Assembly: GCA_036426205.1 (NCBI GenBank)
Contig: CM071570.1
Coordinates: 4,043,872 to 4,107,871, forward strand
Length of the DNA stretch: 64,000 bases
Origin: Ascaphus truei
Taxonomy: Eukaryota > Chordata > Amphibia > Anura > Ascaphidae
Direction: 5' to 3'
A program made the translations under genes and the position numbers. The notes beneath the pieces were generated by a model. That model was not told where the DNA came from and searched no databases. It worked only from the letters and a program-made list of their open reading frames with translations. Numbering within the stretch: the first letter of the stretch is position 1; every line of letters starts with the position of its first letter. Shown piece by piece: positions 33,556 to 43,583 of this stretch.

Positions 33556-33919
33556 CAGCAGCGGCAGCTCTTATTCGAGCAAATGCCGCTGGCTGTATGA
33601 GGCTGGGATGCGGGTAGCCGCGGCGCGTGGCGGCGCACTGTGACGTCACAGTCACATGCGCGCCCGGCTTCCCCGTCTTCCCCGGCTTCCCCAGGCTTCC
33701 CCGACACCCCTGGACATCAAATTAAGGTAAGCGGGGGTGCGGGGAAGCAGAGGGGCAGAGCAGGAGCCGGGTTCGGGGTCGGGAAGGGGGGTAAATTGCG
33801 CGCGATGGAGGAGGGGGGGTGAGTGGGGGAACGCGGCGGCGCGCGTGCATTACTGGCGGCAGCTGGGGCAGATCCCGGCATGCCGCCGGTATTTGCTGCA
33901 ATAAGATATGTCGCCACTG
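33556..33919. mobile_element. TA-flanked GC-rich TIR element, 364 bp
   Basis: The ends are imperfect inverted repeats of about 37 bp: left CAGCAGCGGCAGCTCTTATT..., right (minus strand) CAGTGGCGACATATCTTATT.... Both continue GCAAAT-CCG, and TA flanks each side (33,554-33,555 and 33,920-33,921). It interrupts the L2 3' untranslated region. Very GC-rich interior with CpG runs and no transposase. Related by its ends to 307-1959. Confidence 0.75.
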
Positions 33920-34018
33920 TAGGTAGGGAAAATGTTCAGAGACAGTAGGAGGGAATTCTAGTAAGTGCGTCTGCAGGGGGCCAAGCTTTATGTATCATGT
34001 ATCCTTGATTATCCAGTG

Positions 34019-36247
34019 CTATTCATATGCTTCTTTAAGCAGATGTGTCTTAAGGTGGGTCTTAAAGGTGGATACCGAGGGTGCTAGTCGGGTATTGAGG
34101 GGAAGGGCATTCCAGAGGTGTGGGGCAGAAAGTGAGAAAGGTTTAAGGCGGGAGAGAGATTTAGATACAAAGGGGGTAGAAAGAAGACATCCTTGAGAAG
34201 AATGCAAGAGTCGGGATGGTGCATAGCGAGAAATTAAGGCTGAGATGTAAGGAGGGGCAGAAAAATGTAAAGCTTTAAAAGTGAGGAGAAGAATTGAGTG
34301 TGAGTTATGGGATTTGATCGGAAGCCAGGAGAGGGATTTCAGGAGGGGAGATGCGGAGACAGATTTAGGAAAGAGTAGAATGATTCTGGCAGCAGCGTCT
34401 AGGATAGATTATAGGGGATAAAGAAATGCCCGGGCGCTACCACTGAATTAAATGTGTAGGGAAATAAAAATTATTTTTAGAACAAAACAACCTTACTACT
34501 GTAGTTTATTGTATTGTTATTGTTTTTAGTTCATTAAAGATCACGTTTATCTTGCCTTGGATCCACAGTGTTAACAAGGCACTCTGAGTGATTCCAGCTC
34601 AGCTGAAGCCTTTTGAAGCTTTAAAGAGGGAGGAAGAGAAACCAATTCTAGTGTACACTCACACATGGCCGTGTGAGTAATTCTCTAATTTGTTTGGATA
34701 TATCCCCACTCACCTCTGTTTTCTCAATTATTCAGTGTGAAAAACAGGAGCTCCATATGATAGATCTGCAGAGAAGTGCAATTAAAGACACTTCCCTCCA
34801 GAGGACACTCACACTTGCCCGTGTGAGTGTATGCAGTATTTTCTCTGCATTTGACTTATCAAACCGTCGGTTTCAGTAATTATTATACCCTATTTGTTTT
34901 GTCACTCATCAAACTGTTTTGTACTCTTTTTGTACTTTGAGGACAACACTGCATGCATCAGAAAAATTGAAGAAGCCTTCCTTTGGACCAGAGGAGAAGA
35001 AAGGACCACACCGAGAGGACATAGAAGATAAAGATGTAAAGCAAAGAAACCTTGATGTGAAAGCATTTACACAAGGCCGTGTAAGTGTTTATGATATTTT
35101 ACACTTCATCACATACAAGAGTCTAGGATCACATGACCTTATAATCTATCAAAGTGTTTTAAACATCTGTTTTGTCCCTCAAACTGTGCTCCCCCTGTTC
35201 TTCTTGTTTCTCTAGATTGTAGGGGAGACAGGTGAGAGGCAGGAAGGCCGAACAGCAGGAGGTTGCAGTAATCGAGACGTGAGAGAATGAGGGCCTGAGT
35301 CAGTTTTAGCAGTCGAGTAACAGAGGAAAGGGCGTATCTTTGTGATATTGCGGAGGAAAAAGCGACAAGTTTTAGCAACGTTTTGAATATTAGAGGAGAA
35401 TGAGAGAGAGGAATCAAGTGTAACCCCTAGGCAGCGTGCTTGGGCTACTGGGTGAATTATCGTATTTCCAATAGCTATGTGGAAGGAGGTAGTAGGGCCA
35501 GGTTTGGGAGGAAGTATAAGGAGCTCTGTTTTTGCCATGTTAAGTTTCAGTCGGCGAATGGCCATCCAGGATGATATTCCAGAGAGGCATTCAGAAACTT
35601 TGGTCTTTATAGCAGGTGTAAGGTAAGGGGTTGAAAGGTAAATTTGTGTGTCGTCAGCATAGAGGTGATATTTAAACCCAAAGGATGTGATTAGGTCACA
35701 TAGAGAGAGTGTGTAAAGGGGTTCCAGGACAGAGCCTGGGGTACCCCCACAGAGAGATCAATAGAGGAGGAGGAGATGTTAGCAAAAGAGACACTGAAAG
35801 TACGATGGGAGAGGTAAGAGGAGATCCAGGATAAAGCTTTATTCTGAATACCAAGAGTATGGAGAATGTGAAGGAGAAGAGGGTGGTCCACGGTGTCGAA
35901 TGCTGCAGAGAGGTCGAGTAATATGAGCAGAGTGTAATGACCTCTGTCTTTGGAAGCATGGAGGTCGTCAGTTATTTTAGTGAGGGCTGTTTCAGTAGAA
36001 TGAGCAGTGCGGTAGCCAGATTGTAGAGGGTCTAGAAGAGAATAGGTGTTGAGAAAGTGTAGCAATCGCGACAATACAAGACGTTCAGGGAGTTTGGAGG
36101 CAAAAGGCAGAAGGAGACAGGTCGATAGTTAGAAGGACAGGTAGGGTCTAGCTTGCTGTTTTTGAGTAATGGTATAATGGTTGCATGCTTGAAGGAGGAT
36201 GGAAAGGTACCAGAGTAGAGGCAAGAGTTAAAGATATGTGTGAGCAT
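34019..36247 (-). pseudogene. L2 reverse transcriptase and C-terminal domain, degraded
   Basis: Reading from the right: FPSSFKHATIIPLLKNSKLD and NYRPVSF (36,032-36,247); LLDPLQSGYRTAHSTETAL and LLILLDLSAAFDTVDHPLLL (motif A) in 35,691-36,074, then VGVPQA where the usual GVPQGS is altered; [14 protein letters not shown] and [16 protein letters not shown] in 35,212-35,565; [13 protein letters not shown] near 35,300. After the 0.8-kb insertion, the L2 C-terminus LSAPHLWNALPLNTRLAPSV continues in 34,019-34,207. There are several frameshifts and no functional product. Confidence 0.85.
34419..35213. mobile_element. 0.8-kb insertion in L2 with 13-bp target duplication
   Basis: agattatagggga at 34,406-34,418 and agattgtagggga at 35,214-35,226 flank the insert (one mismatch) where the L2 reading frame is interrupted. 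Inside, a motif of CACTCACAC...GCC(C)GTGTGAGT recurs at about 34,657, 34,807 and (weaker) 35,063. No protein domain recognised; class unknown. Confidence 0.65.
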
Positions 36248-36303
36248 AGGGATTATAGAAGGAGCAAGAGGTTTTAGGAGATGGGAGGGAATGGGATCAA
36301 GTG

Positions 36304-36850
36304 TAATGTATTTTAATGGGAATTCCTCGAGTCCGACCTCCAGGAACGAGCTGGCAGCCAGCCAAACTACAAAACCACAAAAGCAGATACAAGTGCAATG
36401 AGGAGCTTTTGATCACTCAGTTGGCGTGGGAACTAGGCTACAGTCAAGTTCACCACCAATTAACGTGTGTAACTTTTGTTCTTGGGAAGCATTAAAATTC
36501 TTTTTGCCCCTAGCTCCGAGGGACCCCCGTACTCGACCCGAATAGGGTCCGATGGGCACTGACCCTGGGAAAGGGTCGCAGCCGCCACGAGGGTCGCCCC
36601 ATTGACCGCAATGGCAGAGGAAAGCCACGTGGCTTTAAAACACCCCCCCTACACCAAAGAAAATGAAAGAATGACAAAAAGTGGTAACTTTCTGCATCAA
36701 AAACATGAATCAGATTATGTTTTTTTTAACTCTCAATTTCACAGTGCTGTGCAAATCAGATTTACATATCAAATTCGAGAAGGGATTATCACAAGCGTTA
36801 ACGTAAACAAAGCCTCAAAGGGTTGGGGGGGGTGGATGGGTGAGTCATGC
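36304..36850. other. Unassigned sequence
   Basis: Contains a CpG-containing block at about 36,510-36,600. The open frame at 36,602-36,919 has no recognised domain. No gene supported. Confidence 0.4.
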
Positions 36851-37920
36851 GCAGTAATCATCAGCTACATTATGTTGCTCCCTTCCCAAAGAGGATTACA
36901 CGCAGGCGCAGAGAGGTGATGCTCGGCTAGGGACGATTAAGAGCACAATGACAAGGTTTAGAAACAGAATGGCTCTGGAGAGGTGTCGATAACAGATTCA
37001 AATCCTTGAGCAAGCCCTGGGTGTGTATGCGGGGGGGTGGGGGGGGAAGGGGGTACAGGCTAAAGCTGCATGAAGGATTAGCTGTATTGTAGTTCAAAAG
37101 ACATGACATATTTTCAACAGGCAGGTCATCTTAATAATTTGATCCCCACACCCCCAAATACATAAACACACAAATCAACCATGTGCAGTCAAACGCAGTG
37201 TCGCAGTCAAAAGCTACAGCACAGATTGAATATCGTAATGTCAAGATGGTTTAGGCAGGCTTGTGGAGAGAATAAAAATAAAAAATGAGGAGAAAAAAAA
37301 TATATATTTTTTTGGTCACTCACTCTTGAACTTTGCAAGCAAGCAGTGGTGAAGTTATAGATGCATGCACAGTAATCATCAGCTATGTAGCAAGCAGGCA
37401 TGTGATTGAAACCAGAAAGACACACATTCAAAGGAATGGTGTGGGAGAGGTGTACTGCACTGTAGATAAGATAAGAAGTTGAAATACTGCAGTGCAGTAA
37501 ATTAGCCTGTGTGTGCGGGGGCGAGCGAGGGGACAGCACTGTATACACCGAAATGTGATACTGTTACAGTACACGGCTATGCATTTCAACAATGTTCAAA
37601 TGAGACATACAGCACTGCACATGCATGTATAAATATGCAAATTTACAATTACTGTGCGCGCACACGCAGACTGCGCACTGACGTACTGTAGTTGAACTGC
37701 TAAAGTATTAGACTTTGAAGACAACAACTCGCGAATGCCCCCCTGAGTTTTTAGACGGCATTGCAATATTGCAGACAGCGATAATAAAATGCTAATATTA
37801 CGACCGCTAAAATACCGGGACATATTCTGGAAAAAAAATAAAAAAACTGCATCTGCCCGCGGTTATCAGAGTTGCGCTGATACGGTCGCACTAGGGTAAA
37901 GGCGGCCGTCACTGTAATGA
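36850..37920. repeat. 1.05-kb dispersed repeat, second copy of 22,060-23,110
   Basis: Direct copy with shared blocks cccaaagaggattacacgca, a G-rich run near 37,030, ttagcctgtgtgtg-cgggggcgagcg, ttagactttgaagacaac and gcatctgcccgcggttatca. Identity is moderate to high. No coding potential. Confidence 0.75.
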
Positions 37921-37939
37921 AAGTGCCCAATGAGAGAAA

Positions 37940-38570
37940 ATGTTTTAAATATATATTGCCATGCTCAGTAGCACTACTCTGTGACACTTATATGCTTATA
38001 TATATGCTGTGGTTATTTTGGGGGTTCAATATGAGCTTGCAGGTGTCCTGTATGTTTTACAATTCTTGTTCAGCTGGTCTTAGCTGATTAGAAAGGAGGG
38101 TGGCTCTTCCTATCTTGTTGAAGCTCACCCCCTCCCACATTTAAATGGGTAAAAGCTCACTCCATCGCATCTCCCACTCTCAGGGGAACTTGCTTGCTTG
38201 CAGTATGATTGTGACAAATCTAATACAGAGTGCTTTTCCTGGTAATGTACAGGTTAATAAAAGCTTCAATCAGACTTAGAACTATGCAACTAATTTTGAC
38301 AGATTTATTATAAATCATTCTTCCTGGTAATGCATAGGTTATTAAGAATTTATATTAGTGTTAGGGACCCTTGAGATGTGGTCTGCCGTGTAGTGGCTCA
38401 GGGGCTTACAGCACTTTGGCCAAAATGTTAAACTAAAAGACCATTTTATTTAATAGATATCTATACATATATATTTAGGCACTGTACCGTGTATAAGTTT
38501 CACTGGATGTGCACTGAGCTCTATCTGTGTTTCATGTTCTGTCTTTGATTTTAAATAAACTGAATTGTGC
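37940..38570. repeat. Dispersed 600-bp repeat, complete copy
   Basis: Same unit as 32,150-32,755, from catgctcagtagcactactc to tgttctgtctttgattttaa, with only scattered substitutions. It directly follows the 1.05-kb repeat. Confidence 0.75.
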
Positions 38571-39724
38571 ACATGTTAACTGTAACTGAGACAGATTATA
38601 GATTCCATTCTCTTTCAGAATCTCCTCTGTGATTTCAACTTTTTCTGTTTGGGTACATTTTTCCCTTTACCTCTCCTCCCGCTGGGACATCCTTGTTCTC
38701 CCCACTCTGAGCCATGGTAGAGCATCTGAAGACTGGATCAAAAACCAGAAAAGAAATGTGCCCATCTCTACTTACTAATTAGCCTATAACACAAGCAATA
38801 CATACACACATTTTAAATTTCTTACACTTTTTCATGTGATCTTCACAGTTATGCCTTCCAGTCTAAATTTGCCTTACCAGTGCACATATATCTAATTATG
38901 AACCAGTATTGAAAATCAGAAGAGAATATTTTGTGGCTTTATTGCAGCTCTAGTATACTGTGTGTTTAGAAGTGAGATTGCACTGTTATAGCAACTAATA
39001 GAAACAACACAATGATGAAGCACAGTAGCTCTGAAAGAAGGAATATCCCCAGTGAGAGTGAGTTAGAGAGATGTTGAACAGGTGGAAGAAGAGGTTGCCA
39101 GATGCTTCATTGTTTAGGATGAATTAGCACAAATTAAAGTTATTCAAGTTTCAACCATCTTTTAAAGCTCAGCCAGGAGACTCCATAAATGAACTTGTAC
39201 TCCTAGATTACAGAACTGAGGTTGTTTAAGTAGAAAGACTTGTAGAAAGTGAACAATTGTAAGGGATTGATAGCAGAGAAATTCCCCACTAGACCCCAAT
39301 TTTTTCAAGCTCCTTCACCTTGAATCAGAGTTATGTCCCATTCAGATGCACTGACCCGTAACAGAGTCTGATGAATCTGGAGGTTGATAGGCTATGTATC
39401 ACACTGATGATAAATACAGGCATTTACACAGTGCAATCATTTCCTTGTGTCAGTATACAGTACTTAAACTAATAGTTGCAAAGGTTAATGCCACTTCAGG
39501 CCTCGTGCATTTAATCAGTATGAAGAAAATGATAGAGATTCCCTTTTTAACGCAGTAATAAAAATATTGTCTTTTGTATGTTATTGATATGAATGAGGAA
39601 GTCCCTTTAAGTTTTTGAGTAAAGGCCAGAACCCCTTTTGTTGATATTTGAAGTTTTTAGGTCTGTGTTTGACAGAAAAAAACATACAAATACTCTATGC
39701 CTGCAAATAGAAAGTCATAATATC
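38570..39724. other. Single-copy-looking intergenic sequence, no gene seen
   Basis: AT-rich, without repeat copies elsewhere in the window. No splice-bounded open frame or domain was recognised on either strand. It separates the repeat cluster from the inverted V2R unit. Confidence 0.45.
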
Positions 39725-39732
39725 ATCTACAG

Positions 39733-40065
39733 CAGGGATGTGCAAAGTTTCCTACATGCGCCCCCCTGTCTCCTCTCCCCTCCGGCTCGCACCCCCCCTC
39801 CGTGCACAGCTCCGGCATCAAATGACATAGCGGGGGTCATGGGATGTCACGTCCACTGCATCATTTGACGCCGGGTGGCAATGGAGATACGTCGCTGGAA
39901 GGAAGGTAAGTAAAAAGTGATAGAGGCCTCGCGTGATCCCCGGCATTTATTTTAAATGCTTTCAGGGGAAACGTGGGGCCTCTGTAACAACCGTGCCCCC
40001 CCCCCCCCAAAATAAAAAATTTGTTCACCCCCTGTGGGGCATGCCCCCCACTTTGCACACCCCTA
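39733..40065. mobile_element. hAT-like non-autonomous element, 333 bp, with 8-bp TSD
   Basis: Perfect 8-bp target duplications atctacag at 39,725-39,732 and 40,066-40,073 flank imperfect inverted ends: left cagggatgtgcaaagt, right (minus) taggggtgtgcaaagt. An 8-bp duplication and a CAGGG-TGTGCAAA end fit the hAT superfamily. No transposase. Confidence 0.85.
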
Positions 40066-43000
40066 ATCTACAGTACAAATGATGTTGCATCTATTTGTTA
40101 GCTGCAGAAGCCATCCTGGTCCTTCTGTCATATTGTGTCAAAAGGAAAACTATTCTTACCTTGTGAAAATAAATGCTTGTATCTCAGAAACATGGTCTCT
40201 ACAGAGGTTAGGGTAATGCAGATCGTCTCTGAAAGATAATTGCAAGAGCACTTTCCTCGCTCCAAAAAATAGAGACATGTGGACTGTTTATTTAATACAG
40301 AAAAATGTATACTTGCTCTGAATTCCTGTTGTTGGGAAAAATAGCTATATATTTTCAGTGATGCATTGCATCTCTGTGGAGGGACCCCTCAAACAATCAC
40401 AATTTCCAACAATAAAAAATAAAGCAGATGTAGTCATATTTGTGATGTCCAAAAAGGTCCTCCGACCATTTATTAGTATACAAGAAGACAAGCAATAGAA
40501 CAACATTTCAGAGTAAAAATTATGAAAACTTTTTCATGTGTATAGAGATCAAACGTGCAAGATCAGTATTTAAATACAGGTATACATTTCCCACAATCCA
40601 GTTCTAATTTTTGCAGCAAATGTTAATTATCTGATGTCATTAATCACATCCCTTTAAGTGACGTCATTCATTTAAAAATCCAAACTGGATTAGCCCTTTT
40701 GCTTTTGGAGTGCATTGCACAGGTCCGCTCCTTTTTTTCCTATGGTCGCGATTTATTGGTTCAGTCTGTCAGTATTGCTGTGAGGCTTCAGATGCTCTGT
40801 CTGTGTACTGATAGGAAGTGCAGCCAGCTCCAACAGCAGCTGTGTGACGTCACTGTAATGGCTGCACAGTGCAGAGAGACTCTGATCATGGGCACATGTG
40901 TATCCACAGGGACAATTTAAACCTCCTTGGATGGACATTATGATTAAGCCTGATGAAGGGGCCAGTAGGCCTTGAAACGTTGCTCTATTGCGCACATACT
41001 GTATAACAGTGTGTGTCTGCTAACATTTCCTATCCAAGTGTATCCGTTTCATTTCTGTATTGCTGCTTTTTTTTATACATGAAAGAAAAAACTTGGTGAG
41101 ACCAAATGCAAAATGTACAGTATGTCCTTAATTATTATTTTTGAGTGCTGATCCAGTTTGATTTTTGTACAGTTATATGTATCTTGCTGTGTGGATGCAG
41201 CATCATAGCACATCTAGCTGAATTGTGTTAGACAGGGTGAGTGCTCGTTCATTCTATTTTTGTATGTAATTCATTTCAAACATCAGTAGACTTGCCAATA
41301 TGTTATGTTACTACTATATAATAATTATCTTAGTCATCACATCACAATCACATCACAATCATAATTTGTATCAATTATATAAAAACAATCAAATTATCTT
41401 TTTGCATTCAGACCTAAATATTTCAGGTGACACGACTTGCTAATTTTGCTTTCGGTGTTGGTTGGAATAGTAAATCTATACATACCTACAGTAGTATCCA
41501 TATAATCAAGGGATATAAGGCAATAATATCCGGAAACAATATTATGAAAATTAAGTAGACAGCCCCTCACCCCCATATTTATGACAGCATATCTTGGTCA
41601 CATGATATGAAATCCACCCAAGACGAGAGATACCAATGAAAAGCTTAACAACGAATGCTGAATAGTTTTGTCACCACGCAGGTGGCAAACACCCCTGGCA
41701 CTAAACGTGTTAATAACAGAGTGTTCATTTGGACAATTCTAACATTATGTACAGAGTTTTAAATTCTTAATTAAGTTCCCTCTAATGCAAAATTAAAGTA
41801 CATTATACTAACTCTGAAATTAAATAGATCAACATTGTTTTACTTGAGTATTAAGTATATTTTGGTTCCTTTAAGTCATAACTTTCTTTGGAGTATATTA
41901 GATGTATATAAGAAGAAGACGCCAACCATAATTTTTACATTTTTATAGTTAAATGGGCTTTAGTGTTCAGCTCAGGTCTCATTAGGATAATATAGCACTT
42001 GGGAATGAAGATACAGCACAGAAGTCCTGCACTGGAGGCCAGGATGGCAAATACCTCCACAGCCACCATGTATTTGCCTTTGGTGCTCAGATATGCTGGG
42101 ATAAAGGAGACCCAAACACTGCAGAACACCAGCATGCTGAATGTGACATACTGAGCTTCATTGAAAGTGTCTGGTAAGTTCCTTGCTAGGAATGCAACAA
42201 TAAAGCTTGAGAAAGCCAGAAGTCCCATATAACTGAGGGCGAAATAGAATATAGTGACCGAGCCTTCATTACACTGTAATATCATCTTGCCAACTTCTGA
42301 TTGGGTGTCATAGTCTTGAAATGGAGGAGAGTGGATTAGCCACACAATGCAAATCACAACCTCACCCAGTGAGCAGAGGAGGACTAGATAGCTGGATACT
42401 CTGGTTCCAACCCACCTCCTCAATTTGCTGTCAGGTTTCATAGCATTAAAGGCGATGACGACAGTGATGGTTTTTGACAGAACACAAGACACAGCAACAG
42501 TAAAAATAATCCCAAAACTCACTTGCCGTAGCAGGCAGGTCACCTTCAGAGGACGACCGATGAAAAGCAGAGAACAGAGAAAACACAGCGCAAGAGAGAT
42601 AAGAAGGATGTAGCTGAGGTTCTGGTTATTGGACAAACTGGAGTGTCCTTGTGCTTGATAAAGATCACCAGCACTGCAACAGTGACAGCAGAAAAGGAAA
42701 CAGCAAGGGCTGCAATACCGCCACCTAGTGGTTCCTCATAGGAAAGGAAATCTATCATTCTTGGGATACAATTATCTCTCCTTATATTAGGCCAGTGATC
42801 CTCAGGGCACTTCAAACAGTTTTCCATATCTGACAAGAGAAAATTATTACAAATATTCATAACATTACATTTTATGGAAACATTTCAAACATTTTGCTTT
42901 GCATTAGCATCCATACCTCAGCATTACTAACGTGGTATCATTAAACATACAAATCGACAAGGGTCTGAGAACAGATATCTATACTCAATAAGCAAAAAAT

Positions 43001-43580
43001 ACACAACATGTTATTAGCCTCAAGCTTTCATCCCCAATGAACAAAAAAGAGCCTGCCAAAGAACCAACTGATGAGGTTGATACATATAGGGGCCTATTCT
43101 ACTAGCCTTGATAAGTTTGCTGCTACTGTACATCGCTAGGTTTGGAATGTTTTCGCTGAATGGTTTGTCAGTTGAGTTATCACGGTATTCAGAAAGCTCA
43201 GTACCCACTCTCAAACATGTTAATTCTAGTGTATGTGAGCAGGGGGTCTCAAGGAGCAGAACCGCGTTGATTTCAGGTCCAGGGACCACTTGCTTCCCTG
43301 TTATGGGTTGCCGGTATCTCCTATACATTTAAATGTCCTAGTCACATGAAGCAGGACATTTAAACATTGTATGGGGATACCGGCACCCAATAACGGTGAT
43401 AATTACAAAAAAATTGTGATTAAGGCGCTCCTCTTAAAAGTGATAATAATTAAATAAATAAAGTGATATAAACTAAATAGTGATTAAAAATAAAAATGTG
43501 TACAATGTGTTTAATAATAAATAGTAGTGATAAAATTCAGCTACAACCCTCTGAAGAGATGGTCCAGTTCTCTTTTTTGC
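39758..43580 (-). repeat. Inverted-repeat arm C (V2R unit), partner 17,470-21,707
   Basis: The reverse-complement counterpart of arm A, carrying the minus-strand V2R terminal exon. It lacks the 315-bp insertion of arm A and has its own stretch of about 65 bp near 41,145-41,205. The right edge meets the PLE fragment at about 43,584. Confidence 0.9.
41935..42829 (-). pseudogene. V2R terminal seven-transmembrane exon, frameshifted (copy C)
   Basis: Minus-strand paralogue of the 18,383 exon with the same acceptor (ttttctcttgtcag) and the same C-terminus ([10 protein letters not shown] then stop). Length is 895 bp against 899. A net loss of 4 bp at about 42,631-42,642, just after KHKDTPV in the first cytoplasmic loop, shifts the frame; downstream, the 233-residue frame from [11 protein letters not shown] onward is intact. 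Coding differences from copy A include ECP-preserving substitutions such as RQVSFGII for RQVAFGII. No matching cysteine-rich exon was found to its right. The single lesion could be a real inactivating mutation or an assembly error. Confidence 0.85.
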
Positions 43581-43583
43581 AAG

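Larger units (their letters stand above)
15384..35539. repeat. Copy 1 of the 28.2-kb-period direct repeat
   Basis: Collinear with 43,584-64,000 across its whole length. Anchors: gggagcgcagatgtcaccat at 15,400 and 43,600; V2R acceptor 18,382 and 46,551; hAT end 21,418 and 49,485; PLE atgagcaaa 24,852 and 53,173; L2 tttttgccat 35,538 and 64,000. The offset varies from 28.07 to 28.49 kb. Within this copy, 15,384 to about 16,950 is indel-rich against its partner, and the remainder is clean. Confidence 0.9.
33374..36303 (-). mobile_element. L2-clade LINE, 5'-truncated, interrupted
   Basis: The minus-strand element has its 3' end near 33,374 (tttatttatatagcgcc and gcttacaatctaat stretches, as in vertebrate L2 tails). 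It is cut by a TIR transposon at 33,556-33,919 and an insertion at 34,419-35,213. The coding part begins abruptly at about 36,303 inside the reverse transcriptase, the usual 5' truncation. A rough copy begins at about 61,872 and runs off the window. Confidence 0.85.

Noticed and set aside
40951..40984. Calling the GGGGCC/GGCCTT motif a hammerhead ribozyme
   Set aside because: CTGATGA and GAAA are present with a helix II, but helix I pairs over only about two bases and helix III has no loop, so it is kept as a PLE-end motif.
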